Below the pieces are notes generated by a model, which was not told where the DNA came from, did not search any database, and worked only from the letters and a program-made list of their open reading frames with translations. Shown one piece after another: positions 29,671-40,458 of a stretch of DNA of 64,000 nucleotides. Both the position numbers and the translations under genes were made by a program. The stretch covers positions 372,001-436,000 of the forward strand of contig NZ_MUNR01000012.1 in the NCBI RefSeq assembly GCF_002001045.1, read 5' to 3'. Source of the DNA: Rhodanobacter sp. C01. GTDB lineage: Bacteria > Pseudomonadota > Gammaproteobacteria > Xanthomonadales > Rhodanobacteraceae. The first letter of the stretch is position 1, and the number at the start of each line of letters is the position of its first letter.

Positions 29671-31005
29671 TCAGTCGCGAACTTCGAGCGAGCGGTTGAC
29701 GCGCAAGGCCACCAGGGTGCATGCGGCGCCTGAGAGCAGGTACAGGCTGACGGCACCCAAACCGAATCGATACGACAGGCTCAACGCCACCAACGGCGCA
29801 AACGCCGCGCCGATCAGCCATGCCAGATCGGAAGTCAGCGCTGCGCCGGTGTAACGGAAACGTGTCTCGAAATTTGCGGTGACGCTGCCGGCGGCCTGTC
29901 CATAAGACAGACCCAGCAGTGCGAACCCGACCAGGATGAAGGCGTCCTGTCCCGAACGGCTGCCGCCAAGCAGCCACGGCGCGAACAGGCTGAAGATGCC
30001 GATCAGCACGGCCAGCAGACCCAGCGTGCGACGCCGGCCGATCCTGTCGGCAACGAAACCGGAGGCGATCGTAGCCAGGATGCCAACCACCGCGCCAATG
30101 ATCTGCACGACCAGCACGCTGTTGATCGACTGGGTCTTGCCCAGCACGATCCATGAGAGCGGAAACACCGTGACCAGATGGAACAAGGCATAGCTGGCCA
30201 GCGCTGCGAAGGCGCCGAGGAAGAGGTTGTAGCCTTGCGTCCGCACCAGCTTGACCACCCCGACCGGCTCCAGCTCGCGCTCTTCCATCGCCTTTGTGTA
30301 TTCGTGCGTCACGACCAGGCGCAACCGCGCGAACAACGCGACCACGTTGATGGCGAAGGCGACGAAGAACGGGTAGCGCCAGCCCCAGTCGATGAAATCC
30401 TCATGCGACAGGTTGCTGTGCAGGAACAGGAACAGTCCGCTTGCGATCAGGAAACCGATTGGTGCACCCAGCTGCCCGAGCATCGCGTACCAACCGCGCC
30501 GTTCCGGCGGGGTGTTCATCGCCAGCAGCGACGGCAGGCCATCCCACGACCCACCCATCGCGATGCCCTGCAGAAAGCGGAAGAACGTCAGCGACCCGAT
30601 CGCCCAACTGCCGATCGAACCGTAGTCAGGCAGGAACGCCATGCCCACCGTGGCCGTGCCGAGCAGGAACAATGCCGCGGTGAGTTTGGTGCCGCGGCTC
30701 CAGCGCCGTTGCACCGCCATGAACAGGCCAGTACCGATCGGACGCGCGACAAATGCCAGCGCGAAGAGCGCAAACGACAGCAACATGCCATCCAGCTGGC
30801 TGACGAACGGAAAAAACACCGACGGGAACACCAGCACGCAAGCGATCCCGAACACGAAGAAATCAAAGTATTCGGAGGCACGTCCGATCACCACTCCGAT
30901 CGCGATCTCGCTCGGAGCGAGTCTGGCCTGATTGTGCAGGCGGCTGACGCGGCGCGCCAACGCATCGGCGGTGGGCTGTGGAGAGTGCGGGAACGTGCTC
31001 GACAT
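29671..31005 (-). CDS. MFS transporter, metabolite:proton symporter type
   Basis: The 444-residue inner-membrane protein has 12 predicted hydrophobic segments. N-terminal EIAIGVVIGRASEYFDFFVF fits the MHS group of major facilitator transporters, which move carboxylates such as citrate, 2-oxoglutarate or shikimate; FVADRIGRRRTLG is the loop 2-3/8-9 signature of MFS. The cytoplasmic charged motif is clear but the substrate is not. ATG 31005 (MSSTFPHSP) is chosen over an upstream ATG in a poorly conserved stretch. It converges on the cysB-like gene with only 25 bp between and no visible terminator, and is divergent from cyoA. Confidence 0.85.
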   Translation of the reverse strand: MSSTFPHSPQPTADALARRVSRLHNQARLAPSEIAIGVVIGRASEYFDFFVFGIACVLVFPSVFFPFVSQLDGMLLSFALFALAFVARPIGTGLFMAVQRRWSRGTKLTAALFLLGTATVGMAFLPDYGSIGSWAIGSLTFFRFLQGIAMGGSWDGLPSLLAMNTPPERRGWYAMLGQLGAPIGFLIASGLFLFLHSNLSHEDFIDWGWRYPFFVAFAINVVALFARLRLVVTHEYTKAMEERELEPVGVVKLVRTQGYNLFLGAFAALASYALFHLVTVFPLSWIVLGKTQSINSVLVVQIIGAVVGILATIASGFVADRIGRRRTLGLLAVLIGIFSLFAPWLLGGSRSGQDAFILVGFALLGLSYGQAAGSVTANFETRFRYTGAALTSDLAWLIGAAFAPLVALSLSYRFGLGAVSLYLLSGAACTLVALRVNRSLEVRD

Positions 31006-31085
31006 CGTGCTGGCTCGGGTCGCATGGACAATGGGACATAGGATCGCACCGGTGCGTCGCGGCCGCCATGGGACAAAATGCCTCA

Positions 31086-31114
31086 TTCCTCAAATCGGCC
31101 GATCCGCGTAGAAT
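31086..31114 (+). promoter_or_regulatory. Candidate cyo promoter
   Basis: TTCCTC (31086-31091) and TAGAAT (31109-31114) with a 17-bp spacer, 35 bases before cyoA. The -10 is good and the -35 weak. Confidence 0.45.
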
Positions 31115-31149
31115 TCCGAGGTTCCCCTGCCTCACCACAATCGATAGTC

Positions 31150-32103
31150 ATGTCCCTGAAGGCCCTCCGCGGATTGCTGCTGCCTGTCGTCTTGCTATTG
31201 ACGGGCTGTCATACCGTGCTCATGTCGCCGTCCGGTGATGTTGCATTGCAGCAGCGCGACCTGATCATCACATCACTGCTGTTGATGCTGATCATCATCG
31301 TGCCGGTGATCGTGCTGACCCTGCTGTTTGCCTGGCGTTACCGCGCCTCGCACAAACGCGACGATTACGATCCGGACTGGAACCACTCCACCATGCTGGA
31401 GCTGCTGATCTGGTCTGCGCCCCTGCTGATCATCATTGCGCTCGGCGCGGTGACCTGGGTCAGCACGCACAAGCTCGATCCGTTCCGCCCACTGGAACGG
31501 CTGTCCGAGGGCCGGCCCGTGCCTGCCGACTCCAAGCCACTGGAGATCGACGTGGTGGCGCTGGACTGGAAATGGCTGTTCATCTATCCGGAACAGGGCA
31601 TTGCGACGGTAAACGAGGTGGCAGCACCGGTGGACCGGCCGATCGAGTTCCACATCACCGCCTCGACCGTGATGAACTCGTTCTTCGTGCCCGCGCTGGC
31701 CGGCCAGATCTATGCCATGCCGGGGATGCAGACCACCCTGCACGCGGTGATCAACAAGGCCGGTGATTTCGACGGCTTCTCCGCCAACTACAGCGGAGCG
31801 GGTTTCTCCGGCATGCACTTCATGTTCCATGGCATGAGCGAGGCGCAGTTCGGGCAGTGGATCGCCCAGGCGAAAGCTGGCCAGGCGCTCAGCCGCGACG
31901 CCTATCTACAGCTGGCCAAGCCGAGCGAAAACGCCCCGGTCAGCCGCTATGCCAGCGTGGCACCCTCCCTGTTCGATGCCATCGTCAACCAGTGCGTGAC
32001 GCCGGGGCCATCCTGCATGAGCGGCATGAAGGGGCCGAATCTACCCGCGCCCGAACACACCGAAGACAGCATGCACGACATGCCCATGGCCCAGCCGCAG
32101 TGA
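31150..32103 (+). CDS. cyoA: Cytochrome bo3 ubiquinol oxidase subunit II
   Basis: CyoA is the periplasmic cupredoxin-fold subunit of the bo3 quinol oxidase. The 317-residue product has a lipobox LLLTGC ending its signal peptide (Cys at residue 19), two membrane helices, and the cupredoxin domain with VVALDWKWLFIYPEQGIATV and FSANYSGAGFSGMHFMFHGM. The CuA ligands of cytochrome c oxidases are absent, as expected for quinol oxidases. The C-terminus is Met/His-rich (HTEDSMHDMPMAQPQ). It opens the cyoABCD-SURF1 operon. Confidence 0.96.
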   Translation: MSLKALRGLLLPVVLLLTGCHTVLMSPSGDVALQQRDLIITSLLLMLIIIVPVIVLTLLFAWRYRASHKRDDYDPDWNHSTMLELLIWSAPLLIIIALGAVTWVSTHKLDPFRPLERLSEGRPVPADSKPLEIDVVALDWKWLFIYPEQGIATVNEVAAPVDRPIEFHITASTVMNSFFVPALAGQIYAMPGMQTTLHAVINKAGDFDGFSANYSGAGFSGMHFMFHGMSEAQFGQWIAQAKAGQALSRDAYLQLAKPSENAPVSRYASVAPSLFDAIVNQCVTPGPSCMSGMKGPNLPAPEHTEDSMHDMPMAQPQ

Positions 32104-32148
32104 CCCCCGTCATCCTTTCGCGCAACACCGCCTTTCCCGGTAACCACG

Positions 32149-34152
32149 ATGTCTGATTCTCCCGACCTTGCCAAGCTGATCTTCGGTCGCCTGACCTGGG
32201 ACGCGATTCCGTTTCACGAGCCGATCCTGCTGTGGACCTTCGTTGCGGTAGCGGCCGGCGGCATCGCGCTGCTCGCCGCGCTGACGTACTTCCGCCTGTG
32301 GGGTTATCTCTGGCGCGAGTGGTTCACCAGCATCGATCACAAGAAGATCGGCGTGATGTACATGGTGCTCGGGCTGGTGATGCTGCTGCGCGGCTTCTCC
32401 GACGCGATCATGATGCGCATGCAGCAGGCTGTCGCGTTCGGTCATGTTCAGGGCTTCCTGCCGCCGCACCACTACGACCAGATTTTCACGGCGCATGGCG
32501 TGATCATGATCTTCTTCGTGGCGATGCCGCTGGTCACCGGCCTGATGAACTTCGTGGTGCCGCTGCAGATCGGCGCGCGCGACGTGTCGTTTCCGTTCCT
32601 CAACAACTTCAGCTTCTGGATGACCACCGCGGGCGCTGCGCTGATCATGATGTCGCTGTTCGTGGGCGAATTCGCGCGTACCGGTTGGCTGGCCTATCCG
32701 CCGCTTTCGGGTATCGCGCAGAGCCCTGATGTAGGGGTCGATTACTACATCTGGGGCCTGCAGATCGCCGGTGTCGGCACCCTGTTGTCAGGCATCAACC
32801 TGCTGGTCACCATCATCAAGATGCGTGCACCCGGCATGACCATGATGCGCATGCCGGTCTTCACCTGGACCGCACTGTGCACCAACGTGCTGATCGTGGC
32901 TGCGTTCCCGGTACTGACCGCGGTGCTTGCCCTGCTCGCGCTGGATCGTTACGCCGGTACCAACTTCTTCACCACGACGCTTGGCGGCGACGCCATGATG
33001 TACGTGAACCTGATCTGGATCTGGGGCCATCCCGAGGTCTATATCCTGATCCTGCCTGCGTTCGGCATCTACTCCGAGGTGGTGGCCACCTTCAGCCGCA
33101 AGCGCCTGTTCGGCTACACCTCGATGGTCTACGCCACCGTGGTGATCACGGTGCTGTCCTATCTGGTCTGGCTGCACCACTTCTTCACGATGGGCTCGGG
33201 TGCCAGCGTCAACTCGTTCTTCGGCATCACCACGATGATCATCTCGATCCCCACGGGGGCGAAGATCTTCAACTGGCTGTTCACCATGTATCGGGGCCGG
33301 ATCACCTTCGAGGTGCCGATGCTGTGGACGGTCGCGTTCATGGTCACGTTCACCATCGGCGGCATGACCGGCGTGATGCTGGCGGTGCCCCCGGCGGACT
33401 TCGCCCTGCACAACAGCCTGTTCCTGATCGCGCACTTCCACAACGTGATCATCGGCGGCGTGCTGTTCGGCCTGTTCGCCGGCATCAACTACTGGTTCCC
33501 GAAGGCGTTCGGCTTCCGCCTCGATCCGTTCTGGGGCAAGGTCTCGTTCTGGTTCTGGGTGGTCGGCTTCTACTTTGCCTTCATGCCGCTGTACGTACTC
33601 GGCCTGATGGGCGTGACGCGCCGGCTGAACCACTTCGAAGACCCCTCGCTGCAGATCTGGTTCCAGATCGCCGCATTCGGCGCGCTGCTGATCGCGCTGG
33701 GCATCGGCGCCATGCTGATCCAGTTCTACGTGAGCTTCCGCAACCGCGAGGCGCTGCGCGACCATACCGGCGATCCCTGGGGTGGCCGCACGCTGGAGTG
33801 GTCGACTTCGTCGCCGCCACCGGCCTACAACTTCGCGTTCACCCCGCGCGTGCACAACCGGGACGCATGGTGGCAGATGAAACAGCACAACTACGAACGG
33901 CCGACTGCCGCCTTCATCGCGATCCACATGCCGAAGAACACCGGCGCCGGCGTGATCCTCGGCGGCATCAGCACCGTGCTCGGCTTCGCCATGATCTGGC
34001 ACATGTGGCCGCTGGCTGTCTTGTCGTTCATCGCGCTGCTGGCCGTCGCGATCGGTCATACCTTCAACTACCAGCGCGACTACCACATCCCGGCCGATGA
34101 AGTGTCCCGTGTCGAGGCAGCCCGCTCGGAGCTGTTAGCCAACCATGTCTGA
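32149..34152 (+). CDS. cyoB: Cytochrome bo3 ubiquinol oxidase subunit I
   Basis: CyoB is the catalytic heme-copper subunit (heme b, heme o3, CuB) that reduces O2 to water and pumps protons. The 667-residue product has the ligand motifs [42 protein letters not shown] (CuB histidines) and [14 protein letters not shown]. Length is close to E. coli CyoB (663), with about 15 membrane spans. Its last codons overlap the cyoC start by 8 bp. Confidence 0.97.
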   Translation: MSDSPDLAKLIFGRLTWDAIPFHEPILLWTFVAVAAGGIALLAALTYFRLWGYLWREWFTSIDHKKIGVMYMVLGLVMLLRGFSDAIMMRMQQAVAFGHVQGFLPPHHYDQIFTAHGVIMIFFVAMPLVTGLMNFVVPLQIGARDVSFPFLNNFSFWMTTAGAALIMMSLFVGEFARTGWLAYPPLSGIAQSPDVGVDYYIWGLQIAGVGTLLSGINLLVTIIKMRAPGMTMMRMPVFTWTALCTNVLIVAAFPVLTAVLALLALDRYAGTNFFTTTLGGDAMMYVNLIWIWGHPEVYILILPAFGIYSEVVATFSRKRLFGYTSMVYATVVITVLSYLVWLHHFFTMGSGASVNSFFGITTMIISIPTGAKIFNWLFTMYRGRITFEVPMLWTVAFMVTFTIGGMTGVMLAVPPADFALHNSLFLIAHFHNVIIGGVLFGLFAGINYWFPKAFGFRLDPFWGKVSFWFWVVGFYFAFMPLYVLGLMGVTRRLNHFEDPSLQIWFQIAAFGALLIALGIGAMLIQFYVSFRNREALRDHTGDPWGGRTLEWSTSSPPPAYNFAFTPRVHNRDAWWQMKQHNYERPTAAFIAIHMPKNTGAGVILGGISTVLGFAMIWHMWPLAVLSFIALLAVAIGHTFNYQRDYHIPADEVSRVEAARSELLANHV

Positions 34153-34777
34153 TATCCAAGCCATTCCCCTGCCCGGCCAGCCGAGCACGCTGAGCTTCCA
34201 CCTCAGCGAAGAACACCACCCGCAGCACGGCACCCTGCTGGGTTTCTGGCTGTACCTGATGAGCGACTGCCTGGTCTTCGCCTGTCTGTTCGCGGTGTAC
34301 GCCGTACTCGGGCGCAACTACGCCGGTGGTCCGACCGGTGCGCAGATCTTCGAACTGCCGGTAGTGGCGCTGAATACCGCCTTCCTGCTGCTGTCGTCGA
34401 TCACCTATGGCTTCGCCATGCTGGAGATGCAGCGCAACGGCAAGCGCGCGATGCTGGCCTGGCTGGCCATCACCGGCCTGCTCGGCGCGGGCTTCCTGTT
34501 CCTCGAACTGCGCGAGTTCGGCCACCTGATCGCGATCGGCGCCGGCCCGCAGCGCAGCGCGTTCCTGTCCTCGTTCTTCACCTTGGTCGGCACCCACGGC
34601 CTGCACGTCACCTTCGGCATCGTCTGGCTGGTCACCCTGATGGTGCAGGTCGGCAAGAAGGGCTTGATCGCCGAGAACAAGCGTCGGCTGATGTGCCTGT
34701 CGATGTTCTGGCATTTCCTCGACGTGGTCTGGATCGGCGTGTTCAGCTTTGTCTACCTGATGGGAGTGCTGCCATGA
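34145..34777 (+). CDS. cyoC: Cytochrome bo3 ubiquinol oxidase subunit III
   Basis: This 210-residue membrane subunit of the bo3 oxidase has five hydrophobic segments. Motifs [20 protein letters not shown] and [14 protein letters not shown] are characteristic of CyoC/COX3. It stabilises subunit I and may help oxygen delivery. It overlaps cyoB by 8 bp and cyoD by 4 bp, indicating tight coupling. Confidence 0.96.
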   Translation: MSDIQAIPLPGQPSTLSFHLSEEHHPQHGTLLGFWLYLMSDCLVFACLFAVYAVLGRNYAGGPTGAQIFELPVVALNTAFLLLSSITYGFAMLEMQRNGKRAMLAWLAITGLLGAGFLFLELREFGHLIAIGAGPQRSAFLSSFFTLVGTHGLHVTFGIVWLVTLMVQVGKKGLIAENKRRLMCLSMFWHFLDVVWIGVFSFVYLMGVLP

Positions 34778-35154
34778 GCGCGCACACCGAGCACCATGAT
34801 GATGATCACGGTCACGACGACGGCGCCAGTCACAGCACGCTGAAAGGCTACATGACCGGCTTCGTGCTGGCGGCGATCCTCACCGCCATCCCGTTCTGGC
34901 TGGTGATGACCGGCCAGTTCGAAAAATCCAGCACCACCGCGGCCGTGGTACTGGGCCTGGCGGCGGTGCAGATGATCGTGCACATGATCTATTTCCTGCA
35001 CATGGACGCGAAGTCCCAGGGCGGCTGGAACATGCTGGCGCTGATCTTCACCCTGGTGATGGTGGTGATCACGCTGAGCGGTTCGATCTGGGTGATGTAC
35101 CACCTCGACCACAACATGATGCCGTCGATGATGGACGTGAAGAACCTGCCATGA
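34774..35154 (+). CDS. cyoD: Cytochrome bo3 ubiquinol oxidase subunit IV
   Basis: This 126-residue subunit has three membrane segments and the signature [14 protein letters not shown]. The N-terminus is His/Asp-rich ([19 protein letters not shown]), a metal-binding-looking stretch longer than in E. coli CyoD. ATG 34774 overlaps the cyoC stop (ATGA). It helps assemble the CuB site region of subunit I. Confidence 0.95.
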   Translation: MSAHTEHHDDDHGHDDGASHSTLKGYMTGFVLAAILTAIPFWLVMTGQFEKSSTTAAVVLGLAAVQMIVHMIYFLHMDAKSQGGWNMLALIFTLVMVVITLSGSIWVMYHLDHNMMPSMMDVKNLP

Positions 35155-35188
35155 AGCGGAGCATCGTTACCGCACGCCTCACTGGATC

Positions 35189-35983
35189 ATGTCGCGGCCA
35201 GACGCCCCGGCAATGATGGATGCCAGCCGCGGCCCACGCGGGCCGCTGGCCCTGGTCGCACTGGCTGCGCTGGCACTGGTGTTTTTCACCGGCTTCATCG
35301 CCCTCGGCACCTGGCAGGTACACCGGTTGCACTGGAAGCACGAGCTGATCGCCCGCGTCGACCGGCGCGTACATGCACCTGTTGTCGACGCGCCAGGACC
35401 GGCTCAGTGGGCGCATCTCACCGCCGACGCCGATGAGTACCGCCATGTGCGACTGAGCGGCATGTACCTGCCTGACCGCCAGACCCTGGTCTGGGCCAGC
35501 ACCGAACTGGGCAATGGCTATTGGGCGATGGCGCCACTGCGCGTGGCCGACGGCAGCGTGGTGCTGGTCAATCGCGGCTTCGTGCCTACCGGGGAGTGCA
35601 GCCCCGGCGCATCCTGCCTCGTGCCTCCCGGCGGCACGGCGACCGTCACCGGCTTGCTGCGCATGAGCCAGACCTGGGCGTTCCTGCGTCATAACGATCC
35701 CGCACACGAGCGCTGGTATACGCGCGATGTCCAGGCGATCGCCGCCGCCCGTGGACTGACGGATGTCGCACCGTATTTCGTGGATGCTGACGCAGCCACC
35801 GCCGACGGCAAGCGCCGATGGCCACAAGGCGGCCTGACCGTGATCACGTTCGCGGACAATCACCTCGCCTACCTGATCACCTGGTACCTGCTCGCCTTGA
35901 TGGTGGCGGTGGCTGCTGTCTACGTGGGCCGCGAGGAATATCGCCTGCGTTGCATCGCCCGCGCGACGTTGCCAGCCCCATAG
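35189..35983 (+). CDS. SURF1-family oxidase assembly protein
   Basis: The 264-residue protein has two membrane segments at about 18-40 and 225-250, and between them the SURF1 periplasmic domain with LGTWQVHRLHWKHELIARVD, NRGFVP and WYTRDV motifs. SURF1 assists heme insertion in aa3 oxidases and related quinol oxidases. The last gene of the cyo operon, 34 bp after cyoD, takes the place where E. coli has cyoE (heme O synthase); no cyoE is in the window. An internal ATG at residue 9 or 10 is another possible start. Confidence 0.9.
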   Translation: MSRPDAPAMMDASRGPRGPLALVALAALALVFFTGFIALGTWQVHRLHWKHELIARVDRRVHAPVVDAPGPAQWAHLTADADEYRHVRLSGMYLPDRQTLVWASTELGNGYWAMAPLRVADGSVVLVNRGFVPTGECSPGASCLVPPGGTATVTGLLRMSQTWAFLRHNDPAHERWYTRDVQAIAAARGLTDVAPYFVDADAATADGKRRWPQGGLTVITFADNHLAYLITWYLLALMVAVAAVYVGREEYRLRCIARATLPAP

Positions 35984-36049
35984 CAACGCACCGGCATGTC
36001 CGTCACCGGTTCCTGACGACACCCGTTTCGGACGCTGGCCAGGGCAGGA

Positions 36050-36784
36050 TCAACCTTTGCCATGTAGCCCGCACTCGCGTTTCAACCCGAAGAAGCGGGT
36101 GTCTTCCGCATCCATGCCGGGTTCCCAGCGGCGCGTCGTATGGGTATCGCCGATCGAGACATACCCCTGCTCCCACAGCGGGTGGTAGGGCAAGCTGTGG
36201 CGTTGCAGGTACATGCCCACATCGCGATCGCTCCAGTCGGCAATCGGATGGAATTTCCAGCGCTCATGGTTCCATTCGGCGAATGCGATGTCCTTTCGGC
36301 TCATCGACTGGCTGCGCCGCAGGCCGGCGAACCAGCTCTGCACGCCCAGCTCGGTCAAGGCACGCTGCATCGGCTCCACCTTGCGGATGCTGTTGTAACG
36401 GTCGATGCCGTCGACCCCCTGCTCCCACAGCCGTCCGTAGCGCGCCTCGGCCCAGGCACGGCCGATCGCCGGGCGATACACGTGCAGGTTCAGATCGAGG
36501 CGCTCGGTCAGCGTGTCGACGAATTGATAGGTCTCGGCAAACAGATAGCCGGTATCGATCAGGATCACCGGGATATCCGGCTGCTGGCAGGTGAGCAGGT
36601 GCAGCGACACCGCCGCCTGCGCACCAAAGCTCGACGACAGTGCGTGATGGCCTGATGTGTGCTGGAGTGCCCATGCCACCCGCTGCTCGGCGGTCTGGCC
36701 AGCCAGCCATGCATTCAATTCGGCCAGCGCAGCCGGATCGCGCGGGTTTTGGGGCAACGCCATGTCATTGCATGACCCGCTCAT
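36050..36784 (-). CDS. cysH: Phosphoadenylyl-sulfate (PAPS) reductase
   Basis: CysH reduces PAPS to sulfite using thioredoxin. The 244-residue product has the PP-loop-like [16 protein letters not shown] near residue 50 and the C-terminal catalytic motif KRECGLH, with the reactive cysteine six residues before the end. It lacks the two extra cysteine pairs of [4Fe-4S] APS reductases, so PAPS is the likely substrate. ATG 36784 overlaps the cysI stop by 4 bp. It is the last gene of cysJIH. The kinase and sulfurylase genes (cysC, cysDN) are not in the window. Confidence 0.95.
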   Translation of the reverse strand: MSGSCNDMALPQNPRDPAALAELNAWLAGQTAEQRVAWALQHTSGHHALSSSFGAQAAVSLHLLTCQQPDIPVILIDTGYLFAETYQFVDTLTERLDLNLHVYRPAIGRAWAEARYGRLWEQGVDGIDRYNSIRKVEPMQRALTELGVQSWFAGLRRSQSMSRKDIAFAEWNHERWKFHPIADWSDRDVGMYLQRHSLPYHPLWEQGYVSIGDTHTTRRWEPGMDAEDTRFFGLKRECGLHGKG

Positions 36785-38493
36785 GCGACGACCTTGAGTG
36801 GAATCTGCCGTGGCCGGCCGAGTATCCCCGCACGCAACAGGAAATCGCCGAAGTGTTCACCTACGGCTCTTTCACCCGCGTAACGGGCAAACAGCTGTTC
36901 GAGCGCCTCAAGCAGAACCGCTTCGTCGATATTCTCCCGATGCAGCTGATTCAGGCGCTGTCCGCTGAAGTCGGCACCCAGGCGCAAGTCGTAGCGACCG
37001 GGAGCACGACCGATCAGGGCGATCTCGCCCAGGTACGGGCGCGAGCAGCCGTTCGGGCAGCCGGACAGGCGCAGCAGGATGGGCGTATCGATCAGCCCGT
37101 GGCGATCGAGCAGCGCCTCCAGCTTCGGCAGCAGTTGCGGCAGATAGCGTTCGCTTTCTGCCATCGCCAGACCGCAGGTAGGCAGCGCCACGCAGGCAAC
37201 CGCATGTTGCCGGATCGCACTGTGCTTCCGGTAGCCGTCCATGCCATGACGGGCGACGATCGTGTCGATCCGCTCACGCTCCGCGGCCGCCACGTTGGCG
37301 ATGATCAGGTTCTGGTTGCAGGTGAGCCGGATGTCGCCGGTGTGCACGGAAGCCAGCTCGCGCATGCCGCTGAGCCAGGTGTGCGCTGCGGTATCAAACA
37401 AGCGGCCGGCCTCGACTTGCAGAGTCAGGTGCCAGTAACCGGCATGGCCTTCGACCCAGCCGTAACGATCGCCGTTGTGGTCGAAACGGAATGCGCGGGC
37501 CGGCTGCAGGGCATAGCCGAGGCGCTGCTCCAGTTCGGCCTTGAAGACCGCGAGACCATGACGGTCGATGGTGTATTTCAGCCGCGCATGCTTGCGCTCC
37601 TCGCGATCGCCCCAGTCGCGCTGCACCGCGATCACGGTTTCGGCCAGCGCCAGCAATTGCTCGGGCGGCACGAAGCCGATCACATCGGCCAGACGTGGAT
37701 AGGTCGACGGATCGCCGTGGCTGGCGCCCATGCCGCCGCCGATCGCCGCGTTGAAGCCGACCAGCCGGCCATGTTCGATGATCGCGATCAGGCCCAGATC
37801 CTGGGCGAACACGTCGACGTCGTTGAGCGGCGGGATCGCCAGCCCGATCTTGAACTTGCGCGGCAGGTAGGTCGGGCCGTATAGCGGCTCGACCTCTTCT
37901 TCGCCCACCAGCTTTTCGCCGTCCAGCCACAGCTCGTGATAGGCCCGGGTTTTCGGCTTGAGGTGCTCGGACAGGCGTACCGACCATGCATAGGCTTCCT
38001 CGTGCGCCTGCGACTCGACCGGATTGCTGTTGCACACCACGTTGCGGTTGACGTCGCCGCAGGCCGCGATGGTGCTGGCCAGGGCCGCATTGATCGCGGC
38101 GATGGTCGGCTTCAGGTCACGCTTGATGATGCCGTGCCACTGGAAGGTCTGGCGGGTGGTGATGCGCAGTCCGCTGCTGGCGTAATCGGTGGCAATCCGG
38201 TCGAACGCCAGCCACTGCGCTGTCGTCATCACACCGCCCGGCAGGCGAGCACGCACCATGAAGGCATACGCCGGCTCCAGCTTCTGGCGACGACGTTCAT
38301 CACGGATATCGCGGTCATCCTGCTGGTAGCTGCCATGGAACTTGAGCAGCTTGTTGTCGTCTTCGCTGATCGCGCCGGTGACGGGATCGGCCAGGCCGGC
38401 GGCAATGCCGCCGCGCAGGAACCGGCTGTCGATCTTGATTTGTTCGAAATGGGAAGGCATCGGCTGGCTCGGATCAATAAACGTCGCGGGCAT
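36781..38493 (-). CDS. cysI: Sulfite reductase hemoprotein beta subunit
   Basis: CysI carries siroheme coupled to a [4Fe-4S] cluster and reduces sulfite to sulfide with six electrons from CysJ. The 570-residue product matches E. coli CysI (570). Cluster cysteines are in [16 protein letters not shown] and [23 protein letters not shown] and the NVVCNSNP siroheme-binding stretch are also present. It overlaps cysJ by 20 bp and cysH by 4 bp. The siroheme it needs comes from CysG, encoded 9 kb away. Confidence 0.97.
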   Translation of the reverse strand: MPATFIDPSQPMPSHFEQIKIDSRFLRGGIAAGLADPVTGAISEDDNKLLKFHGSYQQDDRDIRDERRRQKLEPAYAFMVRARLPGGVMTTAQWLAFDRIATDYASSGLRITTRQTFQWHGIIKRDLKPTIAAINAALASTIAACGDVNRNVVCNSNPVESQAHEEAYAWSVRLSEHLKPKTRAYHELWLDGEKLVGEEEVEPLYGPTYLPRKFKIGLAIPPLNDVDVFAQDLGLIAIIEHGRLVGFNAAIGGGMGASHGDPSTYPRLADVIGFVPPEQLLALAETVIAVQRDWGDREERKHARLKYTIDRHGLAVFKAELEQRLGYALQPARAFRFDHNGDRYGWVEGHAGYWHLTLQVEAGRLFDTAAHTWLSGMRELASVHTGDIRLTCNQNLIIANVAAAERERIDTIVARHGMDGYRKHSAIRQHAVACVALPTCGLAMAESERYLPQLLPKLEALLDRHGLIDTPILLRLSGCPNGCSRPYLGEIALIGRAPGRYDLRLGADFSGQRLNQLHRENIDEAVLLEALEQLFARYAGERAVGEHFGDFLLRAGILGRPRQIPLKVVA

Positions 38494-40309
38494 AGCGCCC
38501 CTGTTGCAGCAATTCGGTCAGCCACGCCCGGGCATCTTCGACGGACAGGCCACCATGCGTGGCAATGATGTCCAGCAACGCCTCGTTGACATCCCTGGCC
38601 ATGTGCGCGGAATCACCGCAGACATAGATGTGCGCGCCATCACGCAGCCATGCGTAAAGCTCACGGCCGTGTTCGCGCAGGCGCTGCTGCACGTAGACCT
38701 TGCTGGCGGCATCCCGCGAGAACGTCAGGTCGAGGCGATGCAGCGCGCCGCTGTGCAGGGCCTCCTGCCACTCCAGCTGGTAGAGGAAATCCTGCGTGAA
38801 ATGGCGGTTCCCGAAAAACAGCCAGTTGCGGCCGCTGGCCGCCGTCGCCTGACGCTCCTGCACAAAGGCACGAAAGGGCGCGATACCGGTACCGGGACCG
38901 ATCATGATCACGTCACGGCTGCCATCGATCGGCAGTCGAAAGCGCTCGTTCGACTCGATGAAGACCGGCACGGGCACGTCATCGCCCGCATTGGCGAGAA
39001 AAGCCGACGCAGCACCGTAGTGAGTGCTCTGATGCGCGAAGTACTCCACCACACCCACGGTCAGGTGCACTTCGTCACTCCCCACCACCCTGGCGCTGGA
39101 CGCGATCGAGTACAGCCGTGGTGTCAACGGGCGCAGCGTGGCAACCAGCCGGGTGGCATCCCACGCTGCCGGGAATTGACGCAGCAGGTCGATCGGTTGG
39201 TGACTCTCCAGCAAGGCCGCAAAAGCAGGCTGCTGGCCGGGCTCAAGCACGCGCTGCAGTTCGCCGTGCCTGGTGGCAGCGGCCTGCGCCGCCACCAGCG
39301 GCCGGGTCAACCGGGTGAGTTCGCGCTCATGACTCAGCCAACGGGCCAGCGGCAGACGCCGACCGTCATGCTCGACTTCGACCGTGCCATCGAGCTTCAG
39401 CGCTGACAGCCATTGCTCGACCAGCATCGGCGGATTCCGCGGCCACACGCCGATGGCATCGCCCGGCTCGTATTGCAACCCGGAGCCTTCCAGCGACAAC
39501 TCGATATGGCGCACATCGCGGTCGCTGTCGCGCGACACGATGCGCTGGTTTTCCAGCACGGAGGCGGGGAACGGGTTGTCACGCGAATAGTGCGGCGATG
39601 CGCTGACTGCATGCAGCGGGCTGGCATGCCGCGTCGGCGCGTTCGGCACACTCAGTCCTTCACGGGCCGTTTCCAGCACGCCGGCCGACCACTCGGCAGC
39701 CGTCGTGTCGAAATCCACGTCCGCCTCGCCGGCTGGAGCGAATCGGCTGGCACCCAGCTCGATCAAGCGGGCATCCAGTTCGCGGCTGACCGCGCAGAAC
39801 TTCGGATAGCTGGAATCACCCAGCCCAAGCACGGCGAATTTCAGCAACGGCAGCTTCGGCGCGCGTTTGCCGGCAATGAATTCGATGAAGCCGATCGCAT
39901 CGTCAGGCGGGTCGCCATCGCCTTGGCTGCTGATCACCACGACCAGATGGCGCTCCTGAGCCAGCTCACGGACAGGATAGACGCCCGTGCGCAGCAGGCG
40001 AACCGTCAACCCGGCGGCTTCCGCCCTTGCCGCCAGCTGTTCGGCCACGCGCCGTGAGTTGCCGGTCTGGCTGCCATAGACAATACTCAGGCACCCGGCT
40101 GTCTGCCCGACCTCCGCCACCGACGACTCGCTGACCACGATCCGCCCGGCCTGCTCCGGCAATCGTGCCGCCAGCGCCGCACTGTATGCCGCGATCCAGT
40201 AGAGGTCTGCCGATGACAGCCCGCTCGTCAGTGCAGCCAGCTGCGCCAGCCGGTCTGCATCAAGCGTCGGAGCGGGCAAGGGCAATTTCAGTGCGGCGTT
40301 CACATGCAA
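38474..40309 (-). CDS. cysJ: Sulfite reductase flavoprotein alpha subunit
   Basis: CysJ passes electrons from NADPH through FAD and FMN to CysI. The 611-residue product has the N-terminal flavodoxin domain ([18 protein letters not shown]), the FAD-binding [11 protein letters not shown] with [13 protein letters not shown], and the NADPH-binding [18 protein letters not shown]. It is near the E. coli length of 599. It opens the cysJIH operon under a promoter at 40341-40369. The leader between them holds periodic ACGTC repeats. Confidence 0.96.
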   Translation of the reverse strand: MHVNAALKLPLPAPTLDADRLAQLAALTSGLSSADLYWIAAYSAALAARLPEQAGRIVVSESSVAEVGQTAGCLSIVYGSQTGNSRRVAEQLAARAEAAGLTVRLLRTGVYPVRELAQERHLVVVISSQGDGDPPDDAIGFIEFIAGKRAPKLPLLKFAVLGLGDSSYPKFCAVSRELDARLIELGASRFAPAGEADVDFDTTAAEWSAGVLETAREGLSVPNAPTRHASPLHAVSASPHYSRDNPFPASVLENQRIVSRDSDRDVRHIELSLEGSGLQYEPGDAIGVWPRNPPMLVEQWLSALKLDGTVEVEHDGRRLPLARWLSHERELTRLTRPLVAAQAAATRHGELQRVLEPGQQPAFAALLESHQPIDLLRQFPAAWDATRLVATLRPLTPRLYSIASSARVVGSDEVHLTVGVVEYFAHQSTHYGAASAFLANAGDDVPVPVFIESNERFRLPIDGSRDVIMIGPGTGIAPFRAFVQERQATAASGRNWLFFGNRHFTQDFLYQLEWQEALHSGALHRLDLTFSRDAASKVYVQQRLREHGRELYAWLRDGAHIYVCGDSAHMARDVNEALLDIIATHGGLSVEDARAWLTELLQQGRYARDVY

Positions 40310-40316
40310 TCCCTTT

Positions 40317-40340
40317 GGACGTCTTTACGTCTCGACGTCC
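40317..40340 (-). repeat. 8-bp-periodic ACGTC repeats in the cysJ leader
   Basis: ACGTC occurs at 40319, 40327 and 40335, exactly eight bases apart. The outer units form the inverted repeat GGACGTC-N10-GACGTCC. The block lies 8-31 bases upstream of the cysJ start codon, between it and the -10. Confidence 0.6.
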
Positions 40341-40369
40341 ATACTATTAAGTCATGTGTGCCGCTTGAA
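40341..40369 (-). promoter_or_regulatory. cysJIH promoter
   Basis: On the minus strand TTCAAG (40369-40364) and TAGTAT (40346-40341) are 17 bp apart. A GCATA-N14-TATGC inverted repeat at 40371-40394 lies just upstream of the -35 and could be the activator (CysB) site. Confidence 0.6.
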
Positions 40370-40458
40370 AGCATATGTTGGAATGTCGTTATGCCGGCCA
40401 TTCATTTCTAGGCACTCCCGCACCGGACTGATACTCTCTCGCAGCCCCCTCGACAGAC

